Shown: piece by piece, positions 25,778-34,681 of the stretch | Position numbering within the stretch: the first letter of the stretch is position 1 | Layout of the letters: each line of letters begins with the position of its first letter | Assembly (NCBI RefSeq): GCF_017497975.1 | Contig: NZ_JAGDEL010000009.1 | Span: 124,001-188,000, forward strand | Origin: Metabacillus bambusae | GTDB lineage: Bacteria; Bacillota; Bacilli; Bacillales; Bacillaceae | Reading direction: 5' to 3' | DNA length: 64,000 nt | Notes under the pieces: generated by a model | Database searches by the model: none | Told to the model about the DNA's origin: nothing | Seen by the model: only the letters and a program-made list of their open reading frames with translations | Position numbers and translations under genes: made by a program

Positions 25778-26758
25778 ATGATTAGTAAAATGCGCACGAT
25801 TCCCCTATCAATTCTAAAATTACAAGCATTGCAACGTCGCCTGCCACCTACCCATCCGAAGTTTCTCCTAATCAAAGAAAATCTATCGAAAAGGCTCGCA
25901 GGCTATAAAGGCGAAAAGGCGATTGATTATCCATTAAGCTTTCTCCCAGAAAAAGATTACTACATTCTTCACGATCTTCGCTTACATGATTCAACCCACT
26001 ATTTCCAACTGGATACATTATTGATATGTCCTAATTTCATTATCATATTGGAAGTAAAGAATATTGCAGGTACCATCTATTTTGACCAAGAATTTCACCA
26101 ATTAATCCGTACACATGATGGAAAAGAAACTGTTCTGAAAGATCCGCTCATTCAAACAAGTCGTCAAGAGTTGCAACTTAAAAAGTGGTTAACCAAAAAC
26201 AAATGGTCAAAAGTCCCCATTCTATCTCTAGTTGTTATAAGCAACTCGAATACGCTTATTTGTACCGCCCCTGAAAACCACGATCTGAATCAAAAGGTTA
26301 TCCACCATCATTTTCTCCCGACTAAAATTAATCAGTTAAAGAAGGATTTCCCTGAAAAAAGGCTATCAGAGAAAGAAATGAAAAAGATGATTAGAATGTT
26401 ACAAAAGGAACATAGACCATTAGATCAATCAATTTTAGATAAATTTGAAATTCAGTTTGAAGAGATCCTTAAAGGTGTTTTTTGTCCTTTATGTCATCAT
26501 CTTTCTATGTTAAGAGTCCATGGGAACTGGTTTTGTGATCAATGTAAACATAAAGAAAAGGCTGCACATCTTTCTGCATTAAAGGATTACTATCTCCTTT
26601 TTGGTGCAGAAATAACCAACCAGAAGATAAGAGAATTCCTCCTAATTTCTTCACCTTTTCTCTCATCAAGGCTGCTTCATTCTATGGAACTTTCTAGAGA
26701 TGGGGCAACAAAGGACAGAGTGCACCATTTATCTTTTGAAGATTTAAGCGAGGAATAA
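25778..26758 (+). CDS. NERD-domain protein with C-terminal zinc ribbon
   Basis: A 326-residue protein. Residues about 35-150 form a NERD (nuclease-related) domain with GYKGEKAIDY, FQLDTLLI and ILEVKN, which supply the Glu, Asp and ExK residues of the restriction-endonuclease-like fold. A CPLC...CDQC zinc ribbon lies near residues 236-258. GGAGTGA precedes the ATG. NERD proteins are common singletons in Bacilli with poorly known roles, possibly DNA processing. No defence genes are adjacent. Catalytic residues look intact. Confidence 0.82.
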   Translation: MISKMRTIPLSILKLQALQRRLPPTHPKFLLIKENLSKRLAGYKGEKAIDYPLSFLPEKDYYILHDLRLHDSTHYFQLDTLLICPNFIIILEVKNIAGTIYFDQEFHQLIRTHDGKETVLKDPLIQTSRQELQLKKWLTKNKWSKVPILSLVVISNSNTLICTAPENHDLNQKVIHHHFLPTKINQLKKDFPEKRLSEKEMKKMIRMLQKEHRPLDQSILDKFEIQFEEILKGVFCPLCHHLSMLRVHGNWFCDQCKHKEKAAHLSALKDYYLLFGAEITNQKIREFLLISSPFLSSRLLHSMELSRDGATKDRVHHLSFEDLSEE

Positions 26759-26784
26759 ATAGTGAGGAATAAATTGCCCATAAA

Positions 26785-26816
26785 AAAACGAGCCAAATAG
26801 CATGGCTCGTTTTCTT
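26785..26816. terminator. Bidirectional terminator
   Basis: Stem ACGAGCCA with TGGCTCGT and a 7-nt loop, flanked by A-rich sequence on the left and TTTTCTT on the right. It serves the NERD gene and the convergent small membrane protein gene. Confidence 0.82.
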
Positions 26817-26825
26817 GCACAGGTT

Positions 26826-27098
26826 TTAAATTAAGCTTTTCGGTTTTGACATCATCTTAAAGAATGGGACAACGAACAAGTGAAAGATTGTCATATGAGC
26901 AATAACTACGTTTGCTAAAAATGATAGTCCGAACAGGATGTGCCCTGTTAAACCAAGATCAAAAGTCATATACGAAATAAATACGATCCACATTGCGATG
27001 ACAACTGGGATATGGCAAATTGCTAATTTTCTATTTTCTTTCCATAAAAACAATGGAGTAGAACTTGAAATTAATAAATAAGCGAAAAATACATCCAT
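26826..27098 (-). CDS. Small membrane protein of unknown function
   Basis: A 90-residue protein with three hydrophobic segments (about residues 3-17, 28-47 and 52-80) and a basic C-terminal end (KMMSKPKSLI). AAGGAGC lies about 11 nt before the ATG. It is flanked by a terminator and stands alone. No family is recognised. Confidence 0.6.
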   Translation of the reverse strand: MDVFFAYLLISSSTPLFLWKENRKLAICHIPVVIAMWIVFISYMTFDLGLTGHILFGLSFLANVVIAHMTIFHLFVVPFFKMMSKPKSLI

Positions 27099-27269
27099 AT
27101 TATTCAGCTCCTTATAATTGTTACCGTTTTCATATTTGTGTCAAAAAAAAGGACAATTTGTGAACTTTTTGTTACATTTAATATATCATATCTATTCCCG
27201 ATAATAAAGGGAAAAAAACCTAAAAAATGAATGAGGGAGAAAAGAATATGGCATGTTAAGCATTAAATA

Positions 27270-27299
27270 TTGACTGAAATAAATTGTTTGCAGTATAAG
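27270..27299 (+). promoter_or_regulatory. Candidate sigma-A promoter of niaP
   Basis: TTGACT (27270-27275), 18-bp spacer, TATAAG (27294-27299). It lies 114 bp upstream of niaP. The rest of the 27099-27412 gap shows no further gene. A NiaR operator could not be identified with confidence. Confidence 0.5.
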
Positions 27300-27412
27300 T
27301 GAAGATGGAGAGTTAATCTATCATAGAGAAAGTGAAATCATCTAGTTGTGTATGACTAGTTATAATGTCAATACCCACTAGATAATTGTTTGAATCTTGA
27401 AAGGTGGTTTGA

Positions 27413-28621
27413 ATGAAGACAACGAAAGAAATATCTAGAAAAAAATTACTTGGTATTGCCGGCTTAGGCTGGATGTTTGATGCAATGGACGTAGGAATTC
27501 TTTCATTTATTATTGCTGCTTTGCAAAAAGAATGGAACTTAACTACTTCGGAAATGGGTTGGATTGGTAGTGTCAATTCAATTGGTATGGCTGTCGGTGC
27601 GTTAGTATTTGGCTTAATGGCAGATCGAGTTGGGAGAAAGCGTGTGTTTATCATCACACTCCTTCTTTTCTCAGTGGGAAGTGGTTTATCAGCCTTTACA
27701 ACCTCTTTAGCACTATTTTTAATTTTGCGCTTCATCATTGGGATGGGATTAGGTGGAGAGCTACCGGTTGCATCTACACTTGTTTCAGAAAGTGTACCAG
27801 CCCATGAACGTGGAAGAGTTGTGGTGTTATTGGAAAGCTTTTGGGCAGGTGGGTGGCTAATTGCAGCACTTATTTCCTACTTTGTTATTCCTAGCTACGG
27901 TTGGCAAGCAGCGTTATTATTAAGTGCCCTTCCAGCCTTCTATGCTTTATATTTACGTATGAAACTACCTGACTCACCACGTTTTCAAGCAATAAATGTG
28001 TCTAAACAAAAGGAATCTCCTTTAAAGAAAATCGCAAAAGTATGGGCAAAGCCTTATGTTAAGCAAACGATCATGCTTTGGATCCTATGGTTTTGTGTTG
28101 TTTTCTCTTATTATGGAATGTTTCTTTGGTTGCCAAGCGTGATGGTTATGAAAGGCTTTAGTCTCATCAAAAGCTTTCAATATGTATTAATCATGACACT
28201 TGCACAACTGCCTGGTTACTTTTTAGCAGCGTATTTAATCGAGCGAGCAGGACGGAAATTTGTGTTAATTACCTTTTTAGTTGGAACAGCGGTCAGTGCC
28301 TATTTCTTTGGAAATGCAGAGACACTCCCATTATTGCTTACGTCAGGTATCTTTTTATCCTTTTTTAACCTGGGAGCATGGGGTGCGCTATACGCGTACA
28401 CACCTGAGCATTATCCAACAGAGGTCCGTGGTACAGGCTCGGGCTTAGCTGCCTCATTCGGGAGAGTTGGAGGAATCCTAGGTCCGTTAACAGTTGGTTA
28501 TTTAGTTACAGCAGATGTACCGATCCATACAATCTTTTTTATATTTGCAGTCTCGATTTTAATTGGTGCCCTTGCTGTATTATTACTTGGTGAGGAAACA
28601 AAACAAAAAGAGCTAGTATAA
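27413..28621 (+). CDS. niaP: Nicotinate (niacin) transporter NiaP
   Basis: A 402-residue 12-segment MFS transporter closely resembling B. subtilis NiaP/YceI. Shared features are the N-terminal LLGIAGLGWMFDAMDVG, the loop DRVGRKRVF, GMGLGGELPVAST and PDSPRF after segment 6. It imports nicotinic acid for NAD synthesis. AAAGGTGG lies 6 nt before the ATG. It is a monocistronic gene closed by a terminator. Other members of this MFS branch carry aromatic acids, so the substrate is known-family inference. Confidence 0.85.
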   Translation: MKTTKEISRKKLLGIAGLGWMFDAMDVGILSFIIAALQKEWNLTTSEMGWIGSVNSIGMAVGALVFGLMADRVGRKRVFIITLLLFSVGSGLSAFTTSLALFLILRFIIGMGLGGELPVASTLVSESVPAHERGRVVVLLESFWAGGWLIAALISYFVIPSYGWQAALLLSALPAFYALYLRMKLPDSPRFQAINVSKQKESPLKKIAKVWAKPYVKQTIMLWILWFCVVFSYYGMFLWLPSVMVMKGFSLIKSFQYVLIMTLAQLPGYFLAAYLIERAGRKFVLITFLVGTAVSAYFFGNAETLPLLLTSGIFLSFFNLGAWGALYAYTPEHYPTEVRGTGSGLAASFGRVGGILGPLTVGYLVTADVPIHTIFFIFAVSILIGALAVLLLGEETKQKELV

Positions 28622-28636
28622 GTGATAACCACTATG

Positions 28637-28668
28637 TAGAGATTAGTTAAAAGCTAATCTCTATTTTT
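28637..28668 (+). terminator. Terminator of niaP
   Basis: Perfect 10-bp stem TAGAGATTAG with CTAATCTCTA, 7-nt loop, then TTTTT. Confidence 0.88.
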
Positions 28669-28767
28669 GTATGAAGGAAGCGACTGAACTCGTTTAAAGC
28701 ATTATCAATGCCAAAAAAGAATTGAATAGGTATGCTAGAACTAGTTTAACAAAAGGAGGATAAAGCT

Positions 28768-29517
28768 TTGAATAAGGTTATTGAAACAATACTTGATCAC
28801 CGCTCGATTAGAAAATTTGAAGATAAATTATTGACAGACGTGCAAATAAAAACAATTGTCCAAAGTGCCCAAGCAGCCTCGACTTCAAGCTTTGTGCAAG
28901 CATACTCAATTATCGGGGTAAAGGATAAGCAGAAAAAGGCTCGGTTAGCTGAACTTGCTGGCGGCCAAACATATGTAGCTGAAAATGGTCATTTTTTTGT
29001 ATTTTGTGCAGACCTCTATCGTCATCAAGTAATCGCAGAAACAAATGATCAGGATGCGGGGGAGGTATTAGAAAGTACGGAGAAGTTTATGGTAGCTGTA
29101 ATTGATGCTACTCTTGCTGCGCAAAATGCAGTGCTTGCAGCTGAGTCGATGGGGCTTGGCGCCGTGTATATAGGCGGCTTAAGGAATCAGCTAAATGAGG
29201 TATGTGATGTGTTAAAAACGCCAGCTCGAGTTCTACCGCTATTTGGAGTTGCGGTTGGTTATCCAGTGCATAAGCCTGATCAAAAGCAAAGATTGCCGAT
29301 AGAGCATATATATCATGAAGATGAATATGAGCAAGATAAAGCAGAGTATTTGGCACAGCTAGAACAATATGATCAAGCGATTTCAACCTATTATGAAAAA
29401 CGAACAAATGGGCAAAGAAAGGATACGTGGACTGGTCAGATGGCGGGTTTATTAGCTAGACCAACAAGAATGTATATGAAGGAATTTGTCGAGAATAAAG
29501 GGTTTAATAAACGATAA
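28768..29517 (+). CDS. NADPH-dependent FMN nitroreductase (NfsA/NfrA family)
   Basis: A 249-residue flavoprotein of the NfrA type, the length of B. subtilis NfrA1 and NfrA2. It has the N-terminal HRSIRKF motif that binds FMN phosphate, AAESMGLGAVYIGGLRN and LFGVAVGYP in the core, and a C-terminal arm ending in an LARPTRMYMKEF helix. It reduces nitroaromatics, quinones or flavins. The start is a TTG at 28768 with AAAGGAGGA upstream. Which NfrA paralogue it represents cannot be told. Confidence 0.88.
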   Translation: MNKVIETILDHRSIRKFEDKLLTDVQIKTIVQSAQAASTSSFVQAYSIIGVKDKQKKARLAELAGGQTYVAENGHFFVFCADLYRHQVIAETNDQDAGEVLESTEKFMVAVIDATLAAQNAVLAAESMGLGAVYIGGLRNQLNEVCDVLKTPARVLPLFGVAVGYPVHKPDQKQRLPIEHIYHEDEYEQDKAEYLAQLEQYDQAISTYYEKRTNGQRKDTWTGQMAGLLARPTRMYMKEFVENKGFNKR

Positions 29518-29521
29518 CACA

Positions 29522-29549
29522 AAAGGTCTGATTAAACAGGCCTTTTTTT
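29522..29549 (+). terminator. Terminator of the nitroreductase gene
   Basis: Stem AAAGGTCTG with CAGGCCTTT (one mismatch), loop ATTAAA, followed by a run of T. Confidence 0.85.
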
Positions 29550-29646
29550 ATGATCAAAATGACACCATTCTTTAAAACAACAGTCCAACATTTTACAAAT
29601 ATAGTATAATTGGTGAAAATAATGCATTATGTATGGGGGTGGAATA

Positions 29647-30519
29647 GTGAAAAAAATCGCGGTAATCTTTCTACAGTTCATAACTGCCTGTACCTGCATC
29701 ATTGTATTTGGAGCACTGCCATCATTATTTGTTGCAACAGACACAGGGGAAAACCATTTTTATTTATTCATCGAGACAATAAAGAGGGTCATATATAGTC
29801 TCATCCATTTTGATCAGATGACCTTTCTAATAAACGGGGAGGAATATAAGGTATATCCATTTATAGTAGAGGGTGCATTTTATTCGTTAACTCTCATATT
29901 TTCTGCTTTAGTGTTAGCATACATAGCTTCGATCCTATTAACAGTTGGGACGATGCAATTCCCAAAATGGCTTAGAGATAAAATTAAAATGATCATTTTT
30001 TTCATTGAGTCATTACCTGATATTCTTGTTGTGCTATTGTTACAACTTTTCATTATTACAATTTTTAAAAAGACGGATGTGTTACTAATGAAGGTTGTGA
30101 CAGTTGGCGATTCACGTGCCTATTTATTACCTATCATTTGTTTAGCTATGCTACCAACTATTCAACTTTATCGAATAACACTTCATTTATATGAAGAAGA
30201 ATTATTGAAGGATTATGTTTTACTAGGAAAAGCTAAGGGGTTAAAGTACACTTTCCTATTAATCATCCATATGTTAAGAAATACGGTAATCTCATTATTT
30301 TTCCATTTGAAAAAGACGATATGGTTTATGCTTTCTACGTTAGTTGTTGTTGAGCTCTTATTTGGTATTTTTGGGATAACCCATTATTTAACCAACTATA
30401 TGATCCCTGAGATCTTTACCTTTATTCTGCTGTTTATTTTTGTACCAATCTTTATCTTTTATCACTTTGTGAAATGGATTCTTGATTTAACGATCAAAGG
30501 TGGTGAAACCTTATCATGA
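29647..30519 (+). CDS. DppB-like ABC transporter permease
   Basis: A 290-residue membrane protein with about six hydrophobic segments. It carries an EAA-like loop (DYVLLGKAKGLKYTFLLIIH) of the BPD_transp_1/DppB fold. The start is GTG at 29647 behind GGGGGTGG; the longer frame lacks a site. It overlaps the next permease gene by 4 nt. It differs from typical DppB in having a long loop after the first membrane segment. No gene for an ATPase or peptide-binding protein lies in the operon, so substrate and energy source are open. Confidence 0.8.
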   Translation: MKKIAVIFLQFITACTCIIVFGALPSLFVATDTGENHFYLFIETIKRVIYSLIHFDQMTFLINGEEYKVYPFIVEGAFYSLTLIFSALVLAYIASILLTVGTMQFPKWLRDKIKMIIFFIESLPDILVVLLLQLFIITIFKKTDVLLMKVVTVGDSRAYLLPIICLAMLPTIQLYRITLHLYEEELLKDYVLLGKAKGLKYTFLLIIHMLRNTVISLFFHLKKTIWFMLSTLVVVELLFGIFGITHYLTNYMIPEIFTFILLFIFVPIFIFYHFVKWILDLTIKGGETLS

Positions 30520-31532
30520 TAAGGCTATTTAAAAATCCTTTCTTTTTAATAGGATTTTTATTTGTTATGGGTCTGTTAAGTACTAGCTTTATTTATTCGG
30601 AGATTGTCGATCATAAGGTTCACCAAATTTATCATATATTTGGTGAAGGAAATGAACTTATCGATTCTGCGCCAATAGCACCTAGAAAAGAAGTTCCTCT
30701 TGGTACAGACAAATTAGGCTATGATATGTTAAGCAAAATACTAATAGGTGCGAAATTTACGATCATTGCAGCATTTGTTATAGCAGCACTGCGCATGATA
30801 ATCTCAATTCCACTCGGCTTAGCTTTAGGCTCCTATCTTTCGAGGATACAAAAGTTTGTGAATAGCTTAGTTGATGTCTTTCACTTTATCCCGTTAACGA
30901 TTATTGCTTTATATTTACTGAGCCCAGTTCTTATTCAATATCCAGGTGCTGTTACATACTCCTTAATAGAGCGAATGACCATTGAAGTTGTCGTGCTAAC
31001 ATTATTAACCATCCCCATTTTAACAGTCCTAATAGGCAACGAAACAAGTGAGTTATTCAAAAGTGAGTTCGTATTAAGTGCAAGAACATTAGGGGGGACT
31101 CGGCTTCATATCTTGATAAAGCATATTTTCCCTCTGTTAAAGACTCGATTTTTGATTCTTTTTGGACAACAATTTGTGCAAACATTACTTGTTATGGCAC
31201 ACCTTGGATTGTTTAATCTGTACTTTGGGGGGACGTTAATGTCCGATCCAGGTGCATTAGAGGGTGATCCGCCACAATCATTAACAAATGAATGGTCTGG
31301 CTTGATTGGTGGAACAAAAATTTTTCTGCAATGGGCTCCATGGATTCCATTAACACCAATTGTCTGTTTTGCGCTAACGATTCTCGCAGTTACATTCATG
31401 GTTGAAGGGTATTCAAGAGTGACAACAGGAAGACCGGTTTATTTTAAGAGAAAAAAGGTAGATAGTAAATCAATGAAAAATGAAGTTAAAACTAAATCAA
31501 TCGATTTTACATTTCTTAATAAAACTTCATAA
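30516..31532 (+). CDS. DppC-like ABC transporter permease
   Basis: A 338-residue permease of the OppC/DppC type. It has an N-terminal membrane segment, the region PLGTDKLGYDMLSKILIGAK that precedes the core in OppC/DppC proteins, about five more segments, and an EAA loop (ARTLGGTRLHILIKHIFP). Its start overlaps the previous permease stop (ATGA). A beta-propeller gene follows 31 bp later. The pair would form the membrane channel of an importer, but the ATPase subunits are missing locally. Confidence 0.82.
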   Translation: MIRLFKNPFFLIGFLFVMGLLSTSFIYSEIVDHKVHQIYHIFGEGNELIDSAPIAPRKEVPLGTDKLGYDMLSKILIGAKFTIIAAFVIAALRMIISIPLGLALGSYLSRIQKFVNSLVDVFHFIPLTIIALYLLSPVLIQYPGAVTYSLIERMTIEVVVLTLLTIPILTVLIGNETSELFKSEFVLSARTLGGTRLHILIKHIFPLLKTRFLILFGQQFVQTLLVMAHLGLFNLYFGGTLMSDPGALEGDPPQSLTNEWSGLIGGTKIFLQWAPWIPLTPIVCFALTILAVTFMVEGYSRVTTGRPVYFKRKKVDSKSMKNEVKTKSIDFTFLNKTS

Positions 31533-31563
31533 TTTAGTCAAAATCTAAAAGGAGGTTAATACG

Positions 31564-32868
31564 TTGCAAAGAAAGCGACTACTACTATTGTTTATGGTCA
31601 TTAGTTTGGGACTTCTGATCTCATCCATTCTTTATAGCATTTTTCATGAGCGTGATCCATACAAATACCACACAGGCTTAGGGAGTGAGCTTGCTATTTC
31701 TCCAAATGATGAAAAGCTAGCTTTCTCTTACTACCTAGATGGGAATGAAGCCATTTATACGGCAAACCCTGATGGAACCGAAATAACGAAAATCAGTAAA
31801 GCGGACGAAGGTAGAGTCCATACACCACGATTTTCTTTTGACGGAAAGAAGGTCGCCTATTTAAAGGAAAACAGTGAGGGTATTCAGTCACTAATGATAA
31901 TGGATGCCGATGGAAGCAACAGCAAGCAGCTGACAGAGGAAAGTCTGCATGTATCTGATGCCGTTATTTCTCCAGTGGGTGATACCATTTATTACATCGC
32001 CATGCCTGCTGAGGACTATAAAAAGGCTGAAGGTGAAACGAAAGAAGGCTATGACTTATTTGCCGTAAGCATGAATGGAAAAGAAGGAATGCAATTAACA
32101 AACAAAGATCATTTTTCAATGAATAACCTTTCCGTCTCGAATGATGGACAACAGTTGTTTTATAGCTTATTTGAAACGAAAGAAGAGCTATATGCTTTTA
32201 CAATTAATGAGAAGAAGGAATTGAAGGTAGGGGCAGCCGCAGGAATAAGTGATGATATGTATTCAGCCGTATTCTCACAAGATAAAAAACTCCTTGCGTT
32301 TACTGCTGTTTCGGAGGAATCGAAAAACAGCTCATTATTTGAATATGAGTTATATTTGAGGAATACTGAATCAAATGAAACAAAACAACTCACACATTTA
32401 AAAAAGAATGTTCAGTCACCCGTCTTTTTTCATCATACAAATAACATTGCTTTTCTTGAATATAAAAACTGGCCAGGTGATCCAGAACAATATCAACTTA
32501 TGACCGTTTCAATCGAAGGGGAGGAACCTGTACCCATTGATCTAGAGCTACCAGCATCTGAAGAAAATCATTGGTTTATAAAGACAGTTGATTTTTTACT
32601 AAGTGATGCAGCAATAGCCGTTTATTATGTCCTATTCTTAGGTGGGATCACCGTTTATTTACAACGGAATTCAGGCAAAGTCTTTTTACCTGCATACATC
32701 AGCATTGGTCTTGCTGTACTGATTTTTATTAGTAGCTTTGTAATAGGTGCCATGACAAATCCATGGTTTGGGATAGGTTTAGCAATGGTTGCTATAACAG
32801 TATTCATATGCTCTATATTACTTTTAGTGTTTGCTTTTATTGTAAAAAGAATTGTAAAGCCATTCTGA
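31564..32868 (+). CDS. Membrane-anchored TolB-like beta-propeller protein
   Basis: A 434-residue protein. One N-terminal membrane segment (about residues 5-25) leads to an extracellular domain of about 300 residues with repeated PD40/TolB-like blades (ISPNDEKLAF, FSFDGKKVAY, ISPVGDTIYY, FSQDKKLLAF). Three C-terminal membrane segments follow (about 345-430). The start is TTG at 31564 with AAAGGAGGT 8 nt upstream. It is co-transcribed with two Dpp-like permeases. A sensing, docking or assembly role beside the permeases is an inference; no catalytic residues are recognised. Confidence 0.72.
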   Translation: MQRKRLLLLFMVISLGLLISSILYSIFHERDPYKYHTGLGSELAISPNDEKLAFSYYLDGNEAIYTANPDGTEITKISKADEGRVHTPRFSFDGKKVAYLKENSEGIQSLMIMDADGSNSKQLTEESLHVSDAVISPVGDTIYYIAMPAEDYKKAEGETKEGYDLFAVSMNGKEGMQLTNKDHFSMNNLSVSNDGQQLFYSLFETKEELYAFTINEKKELKVGAAAGISDDMYSAVFSQDKKLLAFTAVSEESKNSSLFEYELYLRNTESNETKQLTHLKKNVQSPVFFHHTNNIAFLEYKNWPGDPEQYQLMTVSIEGEEPVPIDLELPASEENHWFIKTVDFLLSDAAIAVYYVLFLGGITVYLQRNSGKVFLPAYISIGLAVLIFISSFVIGAMTNPWFGIGLAMVAITVFICSILLLVFAFIVKRIVKPF

Positions 32869-32872
32869 CAGG

Positions 32873-32911
32873 GGTCGCTCAAATATGACATTTGAGCGGC
32901 CTTTTATTTTT
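32873..32911 (+). terminator. Terminator of the permease-propeller operon
   Basis: A 12-bp stem, GGTCGCTCAAAT with ATTTGAGCGGCC, loop ATGAC, followed by TTTTATTTTTT. Confidence 0.88.
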
Positions 32912-32930
32912 TGTTTTCTATGGATGTGAT

Positions 32931-33140
32931 GTTGGTGTTTCAAAAAGTGGAAGTGGTTCAATCTTCTAAAAAATAGGTGTAATTAATGCAACAAGGGGTT
33001 CAATTCTCGAGAAAAGAGATTCAATAAATTACAAAGATGGTTCAATCGAAAAATTTGAACAGTGGCTGATTGACGTCTAAAGTGGGGCAACCAATAAACT
33101 TGCTCCAACTTATGTATTCGTAGCATCAGCTGATTCAAGA
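32931..33140. repeat. Degenerate 21-nt tandem repeat, GTGGTTCAAT type
   Basis: About ten units. The clearest start at 32952, 32973, 32994, 33015 and 33036, each exactly 21 nt and carrying a variant of GTGGTTCAAT. Later units decay. The same core recurs in the array at 44296-44463. It lies directly behind the permease-operon terminator. Confidence 0.72.
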
Positions 33141-33279
33141 TTTGTGATTGACAGGTACTCAATATAAACGGTGGACAATACCATTCACTATCATTCGACA
33201 TATATCTTCCATTACGAGAAAGTTATCTAAAAAATAATGTCTTTTTATGAATAAATAGTGAAAATGGTGACGAACGTCC

Positions 33280-33393
33280 TGTGTATAACCTGTGAATAGT
33301 GGGTAAAAGTCCTAATATATATTGTGGCGAACATGTGTACCCGCACAAAATGTGGATAGAAATTGTGGATATGTTGATAACTTTTGTGGATAA
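33280..33393 (+). promoter_or_regulatory. Cluster of DnaA-box-like 9-mers
   Basis: Six same-orientation matches to TGTGNATAA lie within 114 bp. Two are exact: 33280-33288 (TGTGTATAA) and 33385-33393 (TGTGGATAA). Four have one mismatch: 33291 (TGTGAATAG), 33351 (TGTGGATAG), 33364 (TGTGGATAT) and 33372 (TGTTGATAA). A one-mismatch inverted copy lies at 33495-33503. AT-rich sequence follows. B. subtilis has intergenic DnaA-box clusters that titrate DnaA; this has the same look. No replication genes are adjacent. Confidence 0.65.
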
Positions 33394-33694
33394 CGTGTTG
33401 TTATCTGAAAAATCGGTTGTTAATATCTAAATTTTTAAAGCATATAAGTGTAAAACCATTTAGTATAATGAAATTTTAAGAGTTTTTAGTTAAGTTACCC
33501 ACAATTGAAAATAAATTTTAATGGGGTGGCTTAAGTCCAGTTCCTTTTTTTGTGTATGAATAAAAGGAGAAGAAAACTTCTACACGAGTGACTAATTTTC
33601 CAGGAGTGTAAATAGAGACTCTTTCTTAAATCATGAATGATGCCATTCATTTTGACACAATCTAATTTGAACGAATAAAAAAGGACGTGTAAGA

Positions 33695-34606
33695 ATGGCG
33701 AAGAATATGTATGAATGCATCATTGTTGGGGCAGGTATTGCTGGATTGCAGGCTGCCATTCAGCTTGGAAGGTATATGCATAATGTGCTTGTAATCGATA
33801 GTCATAATGGAAGGTCTAATCTTTGTCGGGGGTATCATAATATCCTTGGCTGGCCTAATGGAGTAAGTGGACAAACCCTTAGGGAGTTAGGTCAAAAACA
33901 GGCAAAAAGCCTTGGGATCGAATTTATCAATGATCTTGTGATTGAGGCAGAAAAACATGACAAGGAGATTTTACTTCGAACAAAGCAAGGAACGGAGTAT
34001 AAAACAAAAACCTTGTTAATTTCGACTGGGATAAAAGATCGGATTCCAACTATCAAGGATATCGAACCATGCTTAGGGATATCGATATATGTTTGCCCTG
34101 ATTGTGATGGGTATGAGGTAAGGGATAAGCATGTTTTATTATTAGGGTCAGGTAGTACTGGAGCAAATCTTGCTTTAACATTAACTTATTGGACAAACCG
34201 AATTACTTTTATTAATCATGATTCAAAGGAACTTGAACTAGATATCAAGGATAAGCTTAAGCAAAACAATATTACGATCATAAACGAACAAATTGAAGCA
34301 GTAATAGCTGAAAATGAGTCATCATTTAAGGGTGTTAAGCTGAACAACGGTCAAACGGTTAGTGGAGATAGAGGATTTATCGGATTTGGCGGCAATCTTG
34401 TTCACTCTGAGTTAGCAAAGCAACTAGGAGTCGAGTTGCTAGAAAATAAGCATGTCCTAGTAGATCCGAGAACAAAGGAAACAAATATTACAAATGTGTG
34501 GGCTGCTGGTGATGTTGTTGCCCATTCAGAACAGGTTACAATTGCTATGGCTGATGGATGCCAGGCAGCAATCTGGATCCACAAACGACTTTTGAAGGGT
34601 ACATAA
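33695..34606 (+). CDS. Thioredoxin-reductase-like FAD/NAD(P) oxidoreductase
   Basis: A 303-residue flavoprotein with an N-terminal FAD motif (GAGIAG), the redox-active pair CPDC in CPDCDGYEVRD near residue 137, an NAD(P) motif (GSGSTG), and a C-terminal FAD motif ending WAAGDVV. This is the thioredoxin-reductase/AhpF fold. Loop differences from TrxB and the absence of a partner leave the acceptor unknown; alternatives are a bacillithiol or ferredoxin-type reductase, although the CxxC favours a disulfide substrate. AAGGACG precedes the ATG. It is monocistronic. Confidence 0.82.
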   Translation: MAKNMYECIIVGAGIAGLQAAIQLGRYMHNVLVIDSHNGRSNLCRGYHNILGWPNGVSGQTLRELGQKQAKSLGIEFINDLVIEAEKHDKEILLRTKQGTEYKTKTLLISTGIKDRIPTIKDIEPCLGISIYVCPDCDGYEVRDKHVLLLGSGSTGANLALTLTYWTNRITFINHDSKELELDIKDKLKQNNITIINEQIEAVIAENESSFKGVKLNNGQTVSGDRGFIGFGGNLVHSELAKQLGVELLENKHVLVDPRTKETNITNVWAAGDVVAHSEQVTIAMADGCQAAIWIHKRLLKGT

Positions 34607-34681
34607 TAAAGTACGTTTTTATCTTAATCCCTTCGTCTTGTATGATAGTATACAAGTAGATAATAAAAGGGAGCGGAGGCC

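Noticed and set aside
32983-33201. 72-codon minus-strand frame
   Set aside because: Lies in the GTGGTTCAAT array with no ribosome binding site.
33280-33503. Considered as a replication origin (oriC or plasmid origin)
   Set aside because: No dnaA, dnaN, rep or other replication gene is adjacent; a chromosomal DnaA-box cluster is the simpler reading.
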